Source: Solidesulfovibrio carbinolicus
GTDB taxonomy: Bacteria; Desulfobacterota; Desulfovibrionia; Desulfovibrionales; Desulfovibrionaceae
DNA: 64,000 nucleotides
Assembly (NCBI RefSeq): GCF_004135975.1
Contig: NZ_CP026538.1
Span: 1,612,001-1,676,000 of the forward strand
Reading direction: 5' to 3'
The notes under the pieces are model-generated. The model was not told the DNA's origin. It made no database searches and worked only from the letters and a program-made list of their open reading frames with translations. Position numbers and translations under genes: made by a program. The stretch's first letter is position 1, and each line of letters opens with the position of its first letter. Positions 17,259-28,422 of this stretch are shown here, in pieces.

Positions 17259-17541
17259 ACTGTTGGTCCGGGGTGGCAAGTGGGCAGTCCGTGTCCGGCA
17301 AAGTTCCATGCGCGTCAAGGATCGTTGATGTCGCGGGTATGTCGGTGCCGCCCGTTTGTTCGTTTTCGAGGACCCGGAGCGCACAGTGTTTTCCGGGGAG
17401 GTGCTCGATTTAGTAACATAATGATAACATATGTTAAAATTTACTTGTTTGAATGAGGCCGAGTGTTGTTTGTTGGTTTTGTCGCCATCCTCGAAACGCG
17501 GCTGGCCAACTGAGCAATAGCGGGGTATTCTCGGCCCTACA
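17259..17541 (+). promoter_or_regulatory. CRISPR leader
   Basis: 283 bp between cas2 and the first repeat. The middle (17405-17460) is AT-rich and includes the dyad TAACATATGTTA. No gene is visible. By position it should hold the array promoter and acquisition sites; I do not see a clear -35/-10 pair. Confidence 0.7.
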
Positions 17542-20500
17542 GTCGCCCCCTGCACGGGGGCGTGGATTGAAGCCCATGGCCATCACCCTGGACGCCTTGT
17601 GGTGCTCGGTCGCCCCCTGCACGGGGGCGTGGATTGAAGCCCTTTCACTTGCCCCTTGGCGTTGAGAAATCGGCCGTCGCCCCCTGCACGGGGGCGTGGA
17701 TTGAAGCCCTTCACGGACAACTCCCACGGCAAGGCCGACGATGTCGCCCCCTGCACGGGGGCGTGGATTGAAGCTCCGCATCATTTGTGAAGTCGCCGCC
17801 GGTCATGAGTCGCCCCCTGCACGGGGGCGTGGATTGAAGCGCGCCTACAACGGCGGACCTGGCAACCGGCATAACGTCGCCCCCTGCACGGGGGCGTGGA
17901 TTGAAGCCAGCTGTCCCAGGGGCTGCAGGGGCTGGACCGTTGTCGCCCCCTGCACGGGGGCGTGGATTGAAGCTCATGGCGGCCAACCCCCGACACCGCG
18001 ACCTCGTGTCGCCCCCTGCACGGGGGCGTGGATTGAAGCGCGCAAGAGGCGAGCGACCTCTGCACCAGACAAAGGTCGCCCCCTGCACGGGGGCGTGGAT
18101 TGAAGCACCTTGCGCGAGGGGGTGGTGTTGTGAGTCTCGGTCGCCCCCTGCACGGGGGCGTGGATTGAAGCTTGTACCAACCGCAGAAGCGTCCGCTGCG
18201 GGCCGGTCGCCCCCTGCACGGGGGCGTGGATTGAAGCCCGGGCTATCCGGTCGCCCTGGTCGGCGACGGCGAGTCGCCCCCTGCACGGGGGCGTGGATTG
18301 AAGCTCGCGGCGGCACTCTTTGGCCGCCGGCATGTAATGTCGCCCCCTGCACGGGGGCGTGGATTGAAGCATCTGGGGCGCGCCTGGGCTTGGCAAGAGC
18401 GCGGTCGCCCCCTGCACGGGGGCGTGGATTGAAGCGGTCTCGGTCTGGCGGTTCTCGACCTGGGCGTAGGTCGCCCCCTGCACGGGGGCGTGGATTGAAG
18501 CCACATCCCGTGCCCGCATTGTGAGCATATGCAGGTGTCGCCCCCTGCACGGGGGCGTGGATTGAAGCCGGGGGCGCAGATGACCACCGACTTCGAGCGC
18601 CGCGTCGCCCCCTGCACGGGGGCGTGGATTGAAGCAAGGCCAGGGCCGTCACGGCTCCGACAACACCAGGTCGCCCCCTGCACGGGGGCGTGGATTGAAG
18701 CGCGTCCGAAAACGGCATGTACTGGCGCGCCGCGTGTCGCCCCCTGCACGGGGGCGTGGATTGAAGCAAGTCTAACATTGACACGATCTTTCAAAATTTG
18801 GGGTCGCCCCCTGCACGGGGGCGTGGATTGAAGCCGCAGTAACCAGTCTGGACAAGGGGCAGGAACGGTCGCCCCCTGCACGGGGGCGTGGATTGAAGCT
18901 ACCCATAGTTTACCCCACGACGCCACGGCAGGCCGTCGCCCCCTGCACGGGGGCGTGGATTGAAGCAACGTCCAACTGCCGGCCGAGGAAGCGTAGCCCA
19001 GTCGCCCCCTGCACGGGGGCGTGGATTGAAGCGTCACGGGAATGGGGCTACGAGCAGCCCAGCTTGAGTCGCCCCCTGCACGGGGGCGTGGATTGAAGCC
19101 CCACCCATTCGTAACCCACGCGAAACGGCGTCAGGTCGCCCCCTGCACGGGGGCGTGGATTGAAGCAAATCGCAGTCGCTCGACGGGCTACCTGATCCGC
19201 AAGTCGCCCCCTGCACGGGGGCGTGGATTGAAGCATCCAAGGCATCGACGACGCTGGAAAGGCTGGAGTCGCCCCCTGCACGGGGGCGTGGATTGAAGCC
19301 CACCAAGCTGGCCCGGGAAAAGGACCGCCGCGGTCGCCCCCTGCACGGGGGCGTGGATTGAAGCCCTTGCCCAGGTCCGTAGCCCCATGGAGCAGTCGTG
19401 TCGCCCCCTGCACGGGGGCGTGGATTGAAGCAGGCTGCTGCGCCAGCTTTCGCCCGAGCTGGGCGAGTCGCCCCCTGCACGGGGGCGTGGATTGAAGCAG
19501 CGACTTGATGGTGTCTTCGATGGACTCGGCCGGTCGCCCCCTGCACGGGGGCGTGGATTGAAGCAAATTGACCGTGGACGATCTCCAGAAGATCATGGTC
19601 GCCCCCTGCACGGGGGCGTGGATTGAAGCAAAAGCTCTTGGTTGCCGGACTGCGAAGCCGCGCGGGTCGCCCCCTGCACGGGGGCGTGGATTGAAGCAAT
19701 CTCTCTGTGACGAGATCGACCATCTGCGCGGGTCGCCCCCTGCACGGGGGCGTGGATTGAAGCTGTTCCCCCACCTCTTACGAAGCCAGTGGCGTATGTC
19801 GCCCCCTGCACGGGGGCGTGGATTGAAGCTCTGTAACGAAAACAGCGAAAGCAAAGTGGGTCGGTCGCCCCCTGCACGGGGGCGTGGATTGAAGCTCCGT
19901 CTGACGGGGCGGCTTTTGCATCGCGCGCCTGTCGCCCCCTGCACGGGGGCGTGGATTGAAGCGCTTAATTGGTCCATCGCAAAACCTCTTTGTTGTGTCG
20001 CCCCCTGCACGGGGGCGTGGATTGAAGCACCATGCCGGCCATGAATATCACGGACGATCAGGGTCGCCCCCTGCACGGGGGCGTGGATTGAAGCCAGGCG
20101 CTGCAAACGGCACAATGGGCCGAGCTTATGTCGCCCCCTGCACGGGGGCGTGGATTGAAGCGTCCATCTCCCGACCGGCTGAACAATAGCCAAACGTCGC
20201 CCCCTGCACGGGGGCGTGGATTGAAGCACCGTCTCCGCGACCGACTAGGCGGGCCCCATGCGTCGCCCCCTGCACGGGGGCGTGGATTGAAGCTTGAGCT
20301 CGTCCAGTAGTTCGCCCATCTCGTCGGTCGCCCCCTGCACGGGGGCGTGGATTGAAGCTGTGCCGCCTCGGTATAGGCGGCCAAAGCCGGGAGTCGCCCC
20401 CTGCACGGGGGCGTGGATTGAAGCTCCCCATTGCCACATTGCCCCACAACAGTCCTCGCGTCGCCCCCTGCACGGGGGCGTGGATTGAAGCGGCCTCAGC

Positions 20501-23413
20501 GAATCCCAGATCAGACGGATTTTGGGTCGCCCCCTGCACGGGGGCGTGGATTGAAGCGAGCACCATGACGGCCATGGTCAGGGTCTTGGACTGTCGCCCC
20601 CTGCACGGGGGCGTGGATTGAAGCTGCGTTGCGTGTTGTGAAACCGGCCCCTCGCGGGAGTCGCCCCCTGCACGGGGGCGTGGATTGAAGCACTGTTCGC
20701 AACGACAACTCCGTCCGCCGGGCATGTCGCCCCCTGCACGGGGGCGTGGATTGAAGCTTGAACCGCGACACAACAGGGCCGCCAGCAGACAGTCGCCCCC
20801 TGCACGGGGGCGTGGATTGAAGCGTCTATGCGCCCCGGCGCGTTGGCGAGAAGATCAAGTCGCCCCCTGCACGGGGGCGTGGATTGAAGCTTGAACCGCG
20901 ACACAACAGGGCCGCCAGCAGACAGTCGCCCCCTGCACGGGGGCGTGGATTGAAGCGTCTATGCGCCCCGGCGCGTTGGCGAGAAGATCAAGTCGCCCCC
21001 TGCACGGGGGCGTGGATTGAAGCCTTGGCCTACACGCCCGACGCCGAGCATGAGGTTTGTCGCCCCCTGCACGGGGGCGTGGATTGAAGCCGGTCCTTGT
21101 TGGCAGCGTTGCCGCTTCTGGCCTGTCGCCCCCTGCACGGGGGCGTGGATTGAAGCTCACAAGGTCACGAAGCAATGACGCACGACACGGTCGCCCCCTG
21201 CACGGGGGCGTGGATTGAAGCGAGCTGTCCGGCCACGTTGACCGGATCGACGCCACGTCGCCCCCTGCACGGGGGCGTGGATTGAAGCCCAACACCGCCG
21301 GCGCGCTCAACGTCATCGCCCTGTCGCCCCCTGCACGGGGGCGTGGATTGAAGCCGAGAGGGAAATGCGCCTGCGATGGCAGTATGTGAGTCGCCCCCTG
21401 CACGGGGGCGTGGATTGAAGCCGCTTATGTTAAACGGAACGGCTAGTACCGTGACGTCGCCCCCTGCACGGGGGCGTGGATTGAAGCACGTCCCCAAGGG
21501 CCGGCCCGAAGTCGGCCATCCGTCGCCCCCTGCACGGGGGCGTGGATTGAAGCGATTTTGCAAGGCACTGCGTCAGCCGCTCGACCTCGGTCGCCCCCTG
21601 CACGGGGGCGTGGATTGAAGCTTGCTCGAATCGCGTCAATTTGCGCTCAAACGCCAGTCGCCCCCTGCACGGGGGCGTGGATTGAAGCGTTGGCATCTTG
21701 GGCGCTAAAGTATTCAACGCCGCGTCGCCCCCTGCACGGGGGCGTGGATTGAAGCCCACCGTCAGAAACGGCGTCGTCATTAACGCCGTCGTCGCCCCCT
21801 GCACGGGGGCGTGGATTGAAGCAGCAACGACTATTCCGGCTCGTCCTACTCCTCGGCGTCGCCCCCTGCACGGGGGCGTGGATTGAAGCTGGACAATACC
21901 CCAGCCGGTCACAACGCGCCCCGGGTCGCCCCCTGCACGGGGGCGTGGATTGAAGCCTCGCCATAACCTCCCCCTTGTATCGCGCCGCCAGTCGCCCCCT
22001 GCACGGGGGCGTGGATTGAAGCCCTGACAGCGTTACGGAATTGTATGAAGTGCTGCGTCGCCCCCTGCACGGGGGCGTGGATTGAAGCCTGTCCCGGTCG
22101 CCGGCAAAGCACCGGTGGGACCGTCGCCCCCTGCACGGGGGCGTGGATTGAAGCTTTTTCGCCCGGGCCAGACCCAGGCCCAACAGGGTCGCCCCCTGCA
22201 CGGGGGCGTGGATTGAAGCGCCGCGCGCCACGGCGTATCCATCGGAGCCGCCAGTCGCCCCCTGCACGGGGGCGTGGATTGAAGCGTGCGCAACGTGCGC
22301 AGCGGCCAGGTGTGGGCCGTGTCGCCCCCTGCACGGGGGCGTGGATTGAAGCATTCGTCCTTCAAATGATCGACTCAATAACTCACAGTCGCCCCCTGCA
22401 CGGGGGCGTGGATTGAAGCAAGAAAAGATAAAGTCGGGCAAGCTCTCCCAGGAAGTCGCCCCCTGCACGGGGGCGTGGATTGAAGCGAGACGGAGGCGAA
22501 AAAGATGCGGCCGTCGATCAGTCGCCCCCTGCACGGGGGCGTGGATTGAAGCGACACCATCGGCGCATACGCCGAGAACTTGACCTGTCGCCCCCTGCAC
22601 GGGGGCGTGGATTGAAGCTTGCGGATCAGGCCCATGATCCAGGTCGTGGTCTGTCGCCCCCTGCACGGGGGCGTGGATTGAAGCAAATTCCGCTCAGGCC
22701 TAAGGCGAAACCGCCGTTGGTCGCCCCCTGCACGGGGGCGTGGATTGAAGCGAGGACTACCGGTGCTCGGAAAACGGCTGGGAAGAGTCGCCCCCTGCAC
22801 GGGGGCGTGGATTGAAGCGACAAAATTTTTGCGGACATCCGCCGCAATCTGAGTCGCCCCCTGCACGGGGGCGTGGATTGAAGCACGGCCCTGAACGATC
22901 ATGCCGAAGTCGACATGGGTCGCCCCCTGCACGGGGGCGTGGATTGAAGCACTTCGTCCAGCGAACGGTCGGAAAGCACTTTCCGTCGCCCCCTGCACGG
23001 GGGCGTGGATTGAAGCGGCATGTGGGACTTGTACGAAGACCCGAACGCCGGTCGCCCCCTGCACGGGGGCGTGGATTGAAGCCCGACGTGTTGCGGCCTG
23101 TACGGCCATTACCTCAGTCGCCCCCTGCACGGGGGCGTGGATTGAAGCAACAGCAAGTACGTCTACGTCCACAACGCGCTGGACGTCGCCCCCTGCACGG
23201 GGGCGTGGATTGAAGCAAGGCTGATTTCGGCGATGTCGCCCACGGCGTAGGTCGCCCCCTGCACGGGGGCGTGGATTGAAGCTGGCCGACCAGGCCACCG
23301 ACCTCGCCATGGTCGGTCGCCCCCTGCACGGGGGCGTGGATTGAAGCATAGTCGATATGGAAGACGCCGATCCGGCGCGCCGTCGCCCCCTGCACGGGGG
23401 CGTGGATTGAAGT
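17542..23413 (+). CRISPR. Type I-C CRISPR array, 89 repeats and 88 spacers
   Basis: I counted 89 copies of a 32-bp repeat, the first at 17542 and the last at 23382-23413. The mean period is 66.4 bp, so spacers average about 34 bp. The repeat forms a 7-bp stem CGCCCCC/GGGGGCG with loop TGCAC and ends in GTGGATTGAAGC, the type I-C consensus. All internal copies I inspected are alike; the last ends in T instead of C, which marks the leader-distal end. Two adjacent spacers are present twice (20726-20858 and 20859-20991). Many spacers read as protein-coding DNA in one frame, consistent with phage origin. Confidence 0.98.
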
Positions 23414-23776
23414 GGACTCTGGCCCCTCTGCCCAAACGGGCTGGCGGAGTGCGTATGTCTAGATGATTGCTGCACCCAACTCTGGGGCTACCCTCAAAAT
23501 GTGACTGGTTCGAAGATGCCCGACATGTCACGACAGTGGGTTTGGGGGAGAGAAAGAGCGGCCAAAAGGTGAAGCACGGGTTAAGATTTACCGAAAATAA
23601 TGAATTTTATTAAATAGTAGAGTACAGCATTGGAGATGGAGGGCGAAATGCGGTCAATCCGGGGTGAAGGTTTGGCAGGTTCTTGAGGTTTTGTCCCAGC
23701 CCTCAAGACTATCTTATCTTCCTCACTGTTCTTTTTTGTCAGCTCCTTAAGAAAGAACCGTCAAAACCTCAGAAAC
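23414..23776. other. Non-coding gap after the array
   Basis: 363 bp between the last repeat and the primase stop. 23585-23640 is AT-rich (ATTTTATTAAATAGTAG). I see no gene, no further repeat and no clear terminator. Confidence 0.6.
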
Positions 23777-26368
23777 CTATGCTTCGCCTGCTTTGACTTG
23801 GACGACCTGCCAACTGGCCATATTCGGGCCGGGGACTTGGACGAGCCGCAACCCATCGACGACACGGCCTTTATGCCGTTTTAGCCAGTGGCCCAGGCGG
23901 CGCGCGTTGACCCCAGGGCCATTCCTCTCGCCGGCGATGTCGTCAAGGACTTCAAAAAGCCCAGAATCGTTTGAGTGGCAGCGTTCTATGAGGTGCTTGA
24001 TTTTTATGGCGCTTTTTCCAAACTCCTGCCACCAAAGGGTGAGGAGCGTGCGCAGTTGCCCCTGTTCCGGGTCCTCATCCATGATGGCGTTGCGGCTGGC
24101 GCAAGGGTCTGGTTCGCCGACCCACATGAGCGCGCTACGCACCAGGGCAGACCACTGGCCGAAGCCGCCGAAAGGGGTTCCACCCATGTCTGCCCGACCG
24201 GCGACGATGTATGCCCGCAAAATGGTCAAACAGGCGCTGACATACTCGGTGCGGTTTTCGAGTACGCGCTCGAGAGGATCAAAGGAGAACTGGCGTTCCT
24301 CCGGGCGTTCGCATCCTGGGTCAAGCCGGCAAAGCAAGGAGCGGCGAGGTAAATCGCCGGCCAATACCAGATTGTTGCCGTTGGCCGACCAAAGTGTCGT
24401 GCTGGGTATTTCAACGCTTGGCGAAATGCCAAGCGGTCGGACTTTGACCGTGCTGGCAGTGAGGGCTTGACATAGTAGGTCAGATTGCAATGTTCCATTG
24501 TAGTTGTCCAAGCTCACGAGTGGATCTCCAGATAGAAGGCTGCCTGATAGACGCTTTTCAAGCTCTACGCTGTCGGTCGTCGCTGCAAGGACTGCAGTCC
24601 TTCTACCTGTTGCTATTATAGCTGCAATGTCCATCAAATATGATTTTCCACTGCCGCGCACCGGTGCCGTGATTGCGAAAAGAGGCATGTGGTCGAGGAT
24701 GGGGCGTACCATGGTGCTGAGAATAAGAGCCAAGGCAACGCTGCAATCCACGGGTTCAACAAAACTGAATCCTGACAGGAGATCTTTGATAAATTCAAGT
24801 TTATTTGTAGCTTCCGAGCGTGTCGGCTGGCTAGAGATTTTGACGTTGAGGCGGTGGGCGAAATAGTATTGGCTTTGGGGATCATATCCAGGCGTGAGCA
24901 GTAGGGTGCCGTCCGGTCGTAAAGTTGGACAAGTCAAAATGCCTCGTAAGGGCGGCATGGGCCATAGGCCGGCGCGTCCCATGATGGTGTCAGCGACATC
25001 TTTGGGTGGATCGGCGGCGCGAATCTCACCACTTCGGCGATCCAACTTTACAAATCTGCCATAACGCCCCAGCACATCCAGAATGAACGACTTTTGGGCC
25101 TCCATTATAACAAGTTTCTCTTGGGAACATGCAGTAGGGAAACTTTGTGAAGGTGTCGGCAGCGTTCCTAGGCGGACCAGTTGACTGCCGCGTTGATATA
25201 TTTTGAACTCGTTTGGTAAATCGCATTTGGCAAGAACTGCCTCGCAGGCATCCACAAGTTCGCCAGATGCCCCTTTTTCTATACGAATGACTGGCGAATA
25301 ATTGTTATTTTTTGTGTGGTCATGGTGCGCATTGGTGCTATTGATTTCATATTGATCTCTAGCAATGTCTTTAAAGTCGGGTAATGCCAAGGCGTACTGT
25401 TTAATATGCTGCATGACATGTGCGCTATCCCAGTCGTCTGCCTCAGCATCAGCCAAGTCCCAGCCGGATTTAACGCTCGCTGGCGGCAAGACAATGTGGG
25501 CAGCCGTGCCCATTGATGCAAGGGCTTCTGCCACGCCTATTGCCGCCTCATAGCCGCACCTGTCTGCATCAGGCCAGATAACGACCGGCTTTCCTGCCAG
25601 TGGCCTGAAGTCGGCCTTATGAACAGCCCTCGAGCCTCCTGGCCAGGAGACGGCTACGGCATCTGTAAGAAGGCGTTGGGCTGCGTCCGCTGTTTTCTCG
25701 CCTTCGCAGACAAGAACGAAGTCATCCGTGGTCGAGGCAGATAAGCGGTCAAGGCCATACAGGGGGCGAGGGACAGGAAAGCTCTTCCATTGCCATCGAG
25801 GCTTGCCGTTGGCCTCGCCGTAGACCTGGGGGAGAACTTCTTTGCTTCCGTCAGGCAGATTGAAGCGGCAGGCATAGCCCAGGATCTGTCCTTGCTCATT
25901 TCGATAGGCCCAGCGGGCAGCGACGGTCCGTGTGTCCCAGGAGCCGGCGACTTGGCGTCTGATGATGTCTGGCGGCGCGGGGGCGTGCGATGGCACAGGC
26001 ATGATGATTTGTCCTGATGAGTTAGCGGCCGTTCCCCTTGGCTTGTCCGCTTTGTTCGAAAGGCGGTAGCGAGTCTGGTCTGAATAAACTCCCAAGTTTT
26101 CAGCGAGTTGTTGTGCTGCATCGCTTTGCCGCAAGTCATGGATAGCCGCGAACAGGGAGACCAGATCGCCTCCCTTGGCGTCAGTGGCAAAATCGGCCCA
26201 CATGCCGGTGGCAAGGTTGACTTTGCACGATCGCCCTTGTCCACCGTCAAGGCTGGCACAGACGTATTCCTGTCCTTCTTGGCGTCCCCCAGGCAGCCAG
26301 GTGGTGAGTAGCTCGGTTATCCGTCCAAGTGCAGAGGCGTTGACGCGCCTGAAAGAGTCAGGAGACAT
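23777..26368 (-). CDS. Island primase/helicase (TOPRIM plus P-loop ATPase)
   Basis: About 863 residues. The N-terminal part has a primase-like WADFATDAKGGDLVSLFAAIHDL motif. A TOPRIM domain follows (VLVCEGEKTADAAQRLL, later VIWPDADRCGYEAA, about 210-290). A C-terminal ATPase has Walker A APVRGSGKSYLMD (about 567). This plan is common to replication proteins of P4-like satellites and integrative islands. I chose the ATG at 26368 because GGAG lies 9 nt upstream and it begins just after the alpA-like stop; starts at 26383 or 26419 would overlap that gene. It probably replicates or maintains the excised island. Confidence 0.75.
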   Translation of the reverse strand: MSPDSFRRVNASALGRITELLTTWLPGGRQEGQEYVCASLDGGQGRSCKVNLATGMWADFATDAKGGDLVSLFAAIHDLRQSDAAQQLAENLGVYSDQTRYRLSNKADKPRGTAANSSGQIIMPVPSHAPAPPDIIRRQVAGSWDTRTVAARWAYRNEQGQILGYACRFNLPDGSKEVLPQVYGEANGKPRWQWKSFPVPRPLYGLDRLSASTTDDFVLVCEGEKTADAAQRLLTDAVAVSWPGGSRAVHKADFRPLAGKPVVIWPDADRCGYEAAIGVAEALASMGTAAHIVLPPASVKSGWDLADAEADDWDSAHVMQHIKQYALALPDFKDIARDQYEINSTNAHHDHTKNNNYSPVIRIEKGASGELVDACEAVLAKCDLPNEFKIYQRGSQLVRLGTLPTPSQSFPTACSQEKLVIMEAQKSFILDVLGRYGRFVKLDRRSGEIRAADPPKDVADTIMGRAGLWPMPPLRGILTCPTLRPDGTLLLTPGYDPQSQYYFAHRLNVKISSQPTRSEATNKLEFIKDLLSGFSFVEPVDCSVALALILSTMVRPILDHMPLFAITAPVRGSGKSYLMDIAAIIATGRRTAVLAATTDSVELEKRLSGSLLSGDPLVSLDNYNGTLQSDLLCQALTASTVKVRPLGISPSVEIPSTTLWSANGNNLVLAGDLPRRSLLCRLDPGCERPEERQFSFDPLERVLENRTEYVSACLTILRAYIVAGRADMGGTPFGGFGQWSALVRSALMWVGEPDPCASRNAIMDEDPEQGQLRTLLTLWWQEFGKSAIKIKHLIERCHSNDSGLFEVLDDIAGERNGPGVNARRLGHWLKRHKGRVVDGLRLVQVPGPNMASWQVVQVKAGEA

Positions 26369-26372
26369 CTGC

Positions 26373-26648
26373 TTATGCTCCATGGTCAGCCCGTTGCTTG
26401 TCGTAGCCAGGGCGCTCACGCAGGGTGGTTCGCCACCAAGCTAAGAAGGTGTCGCGGCGGACAAGGACTTTGCGGCCCGAGTAAATGAAGCACTCGCGAG
26501 GAATGTCGATGTCGGGATTGCTCCTGGCATTCTGGATGGTTCGCCAGTTGATGGCCCCGCCAGTCAGTTCGTCCAGGGCGAGCCCGGCAAAAACCGGAGG
26601 CAGGGCTGACTGTAGGGTTGAGACGGTTTCATCAAGGATGTTGGACAT
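26373..26648 (-). CDS. AlpA-like DNA-binding protein (excisionase/activator candidate)
   Basis: A 91-residue protein with a winged-helix-like core: LTGGAINWRTIQNARSNPDIDIPRECFIYSGRKVLVRRDTFLAWW. The form 'choose helix, then IYSGRKVLVRRDTFLAWW' is typical of AlpA/MerR-type excisionases on islands. It ends five bases before the chosen primase start and is probably co-transcribed with it. In P4-like elements such proteins switch on integrase or direct excision; that role here is inferred. Confidence 0.55.
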   Translation of the reverse strand: MSNILDETVSTLQSALPPVFAGLALDELTGGAINWRTIQNARSNPDIDIPRECFIYSGRKVLVRRDTFLAWWRTTLRERPGYDKQRADHGA

Positions 26649-26738
26649 GAAGCCTCCCGTGAGGGTTGTCTTTCACGGGAAGCTAGCGAAATGGTAAGGC
26701 GGAAGGGATGGACAAAATGCGGGACAAACAGGGATATT

Positions 26739-27596
26739 TTATTTTGCTTTTTTCTTCTTTGATTTCAGTATTCTGGATGCTCGTTTGATGCATGCGTCCT
26801 TGCTTGTGCCTCCCTGTTTGAAATTCATGAGCTGCCCGATCCTCTCTCTTGTCAGCCCCCGGGCTTGTAGTTCGTTGGCAATGAGTGTGTGATCGCGGCA
26901 GAGGGTTTCGAGTATCATGACGATGTTCTCTATTGTTATGTCCTGGAGCGAGAAGTTTGTGTGTTGGATTCCGTTATCTTCAGAGTTGATAAAGTTTTGC
27001 TTTTCTTGCTCTATTTGTTTTAATAAATCTCTTTTTGTGGCGAATTCCGTGACGCTTGTTGGTTTTAGTTTGCGAAGTGTCGCGATTTGTTCATTAAATT
27101 CGTGTGACTCGAATGCTGCTCTGTATGCCTTTCTATAACTGCTTGTGCTAATCTCCGCATATACTTTTGAATTGTTCGGGCTTTTTTCAAATATAGTGTA
27201 GGGCAATGGGCGTTGTTTGGACTCAAGAAATATTTTCAGTTCTTTTTTATTTATATGGATTTGTAAAAAATTGTCGACTATAAAAGAAAAGTCTAGCGAG
27301 TTGTCGGAATTATCGTAGAGTTTCCCTTCGATTTTTATGTGTAGTCCTTCAAAGATAAACACAATAACCGTAAGTTGTAATAGGGTTGCAATGTTTTCTG
27401 TGGTAATGTTGCCGTCATAGTGGATGTCCATTGTGTTTCTAAAGGAGTCTTGTAGCCATAAACTTGTATTGTCTTTGTTGTGTCTGATGTAGTGTTCAAT
27501 TATGTAGTTAATTCTACTGATATCGGTGTAGTATGGGTCTTTGCTTTCTATGAGAGCAGTTATTAATTCTGTTGTTGAGAAAATAGATTTCTTCAT
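26739..27596 (-). CDS. Hypothetical AT-rich island protein
   Basis: 285 residues; I do not recognise the family. It is clearly lower in GC than its neighbours. The central region is rich in Ile/Asn/Asp; residues 180-230 are charged and probably coiled (KRDLLKQIEQEKQNF). The C-terminus contains a helix-turn-helix-like stretch (HTLIANELQARGLTRERIGQLMNFKQGG) and a basic tail RILKSKKKKAK. This suggests a nucleic-acid-binding cargo protein. It stands alone, with its own upstream gap. Its function is unknown; a defence or regulatory role is only a guess from location. Confidence 0.6.
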   Translation of the reverse strand: MKKSIFSTTELITALIESKDPYYTDISRINYIIEHYIRHNKDNTSLWLQDSFRNTMDIHYDGNITTENIATLLQLTVIVFIFEGLHIKIEGKLYDNSDNSLDFSFIVDNFLQIHINKKELKIFLESKQRPLPYTIFEKSPNNSKVYAEISTSSYRKAYRAAFESHEFNEQIATLRKLKPTSVTEFATKRDLLKQIEQEKQNFINSEDNGIQHTNFSLQDITIENIVMILETLCRDHTLIANELQARGLTRERIGQLMNFKQGGTSKDACIKRASRILKSKKKKAK

Positions 27597-27932
27597 TGTA
27601 GCACTCGTGCTGTGATAAAGTTTAGTGTTTTTGTCTGGTGTGCCATTAAGGCGTTTGAATGGTCTTGTCTTTGTTTAAAGTCATGGGTTGTTTAACCCCG
27701 ATGATTTTTGCTGTCAGGCTCTGGTAGGTCGGCTTTCATTCTGTCGTCCAGCTTGGCGGTAATAGATGATGCGCAGAAGGTCGTATTGGTCCATGGTGAT
27801 CCCGCCGGGCTACACTGCAAATAAGCGCTTAGGGTCGACCTTGAAGAACCTGGACAGTGTGGCGCGGGCATATCGTCTTCCCGAGATCCGGCGGCACGAT
27901 GGTTACTCGCGGCCTAGGCCGGGAAAATGGCG
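27597..27932. other. Intergenic gap, 336 bp
   Basis: No supported gene. A 26-codon minus-strand frame (MDQYDLLRIIYYRQAG...) starts at about 27796 after a GGCGGGA, too short to call. The AT-rich part next to 27597 probably holds the promoter of the hypothetical gene. Confidence 0.4.
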
Positions 27933-28391
27933 TTATCGTGCTTCTCGTCGGAACCCGCACTGAGTGCAAAACACCTTGTCCTCTGCTTTCCAGGAAGGTT
28001 TCCCGCAGGCTGGACAACGCGGTCCATGCACGGCTCCACAGTCTGGACACTTCAGGACGTAGGCATCTTGCGGTATGGTCAACCGTTGTCGCTTATCCGG
28101 TTCATGTCCGCAGGAGGGATGAGGCCAACTTTCTTTTTGTTGTGCCGCATCAAGCCAAACTTGGAACCATTCAGCTTCGAGCATCAAGTACGGCTCTTCC
28201 GCACCGCATTGGCGGCACACGGCCACGCTTTGGCGGATGACATTCTCTGAGCCGCAGATGCCACAGCAACCCCTGTCTCGCCGTTTGTCCTTGCAAGCCG
28301 TTTCGTGACGATCACGGCGAACCTTGCGGGTGTCGGGGCCATCTATTTCACAGGCTTCCCGCAGGAGGTCGTGTTTTAGCTTGGAGTCCAT
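27933..28391 (-). CDS. Zinc-ribbon protein, unknown role
   Basis: 152 residues from the ATG at 28391 (MDSKLKHDLLREACEIDG). At least three CxxC pairs are visible: CGICGSENVIRQSVAVCRQCG, CPDCGAVHGPRCPACG and FCTQCGF, so two or three zinc ribbons are likely. N-terminal residues are highly charged (TRKVRRDRHETACKDKRRDRG). Zinc-ribbon proteins of this type bind nucleic acid or act as adaptors. It is encoded between hicB and the gap on the same strand as the integrase. No better family assignment could be made. Confidence 0.6.
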   Translation of the reverse strand: MDSKLKHDLLREACEIDGPDTRKVRRDRHETACKDKRRDRGCCGICGSENVIRQSVAVCRQCGAEEPYLMLEAEWFQVWLDAAQQKESWPHPSCGHEPDKRQRLTIPQDAYVLKCPDCGAVHGPRCPACGKPSWKAEDKVFCTQCGFRREAR

Positions 28392-28422
28392 AAGGCCCTC
28401 GTTGAAGGCTTTGGGGTTACAT

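Noticed and set aside
18241-23240. Extra partial repeats inside spacers (GTCGCCCTGG at about 18250, GTCGCCGGC at about 22097, GTCGCCCACGG at about 23235)
   Set aside because: They share only 6-8 bases with the repeat start and lack the stem and handle; chance within spacers.
17542-23413. Many overlapping ORFs encoding repeated [20 protein letters not shown] or [11 protein letters not shown] units
   Set aside because: They are translations of the 32-bp CRISPR repeat in several frames with spacer-encoded inserts, with no ribosome sites; not proteins.
27766-28050. Short frames on both strands between the AT-rich gene and the zinc-ribbon gene
   Set aside because: No convincing start, composition or motif; overlapping frames on both strands suggest non-coding DNA.
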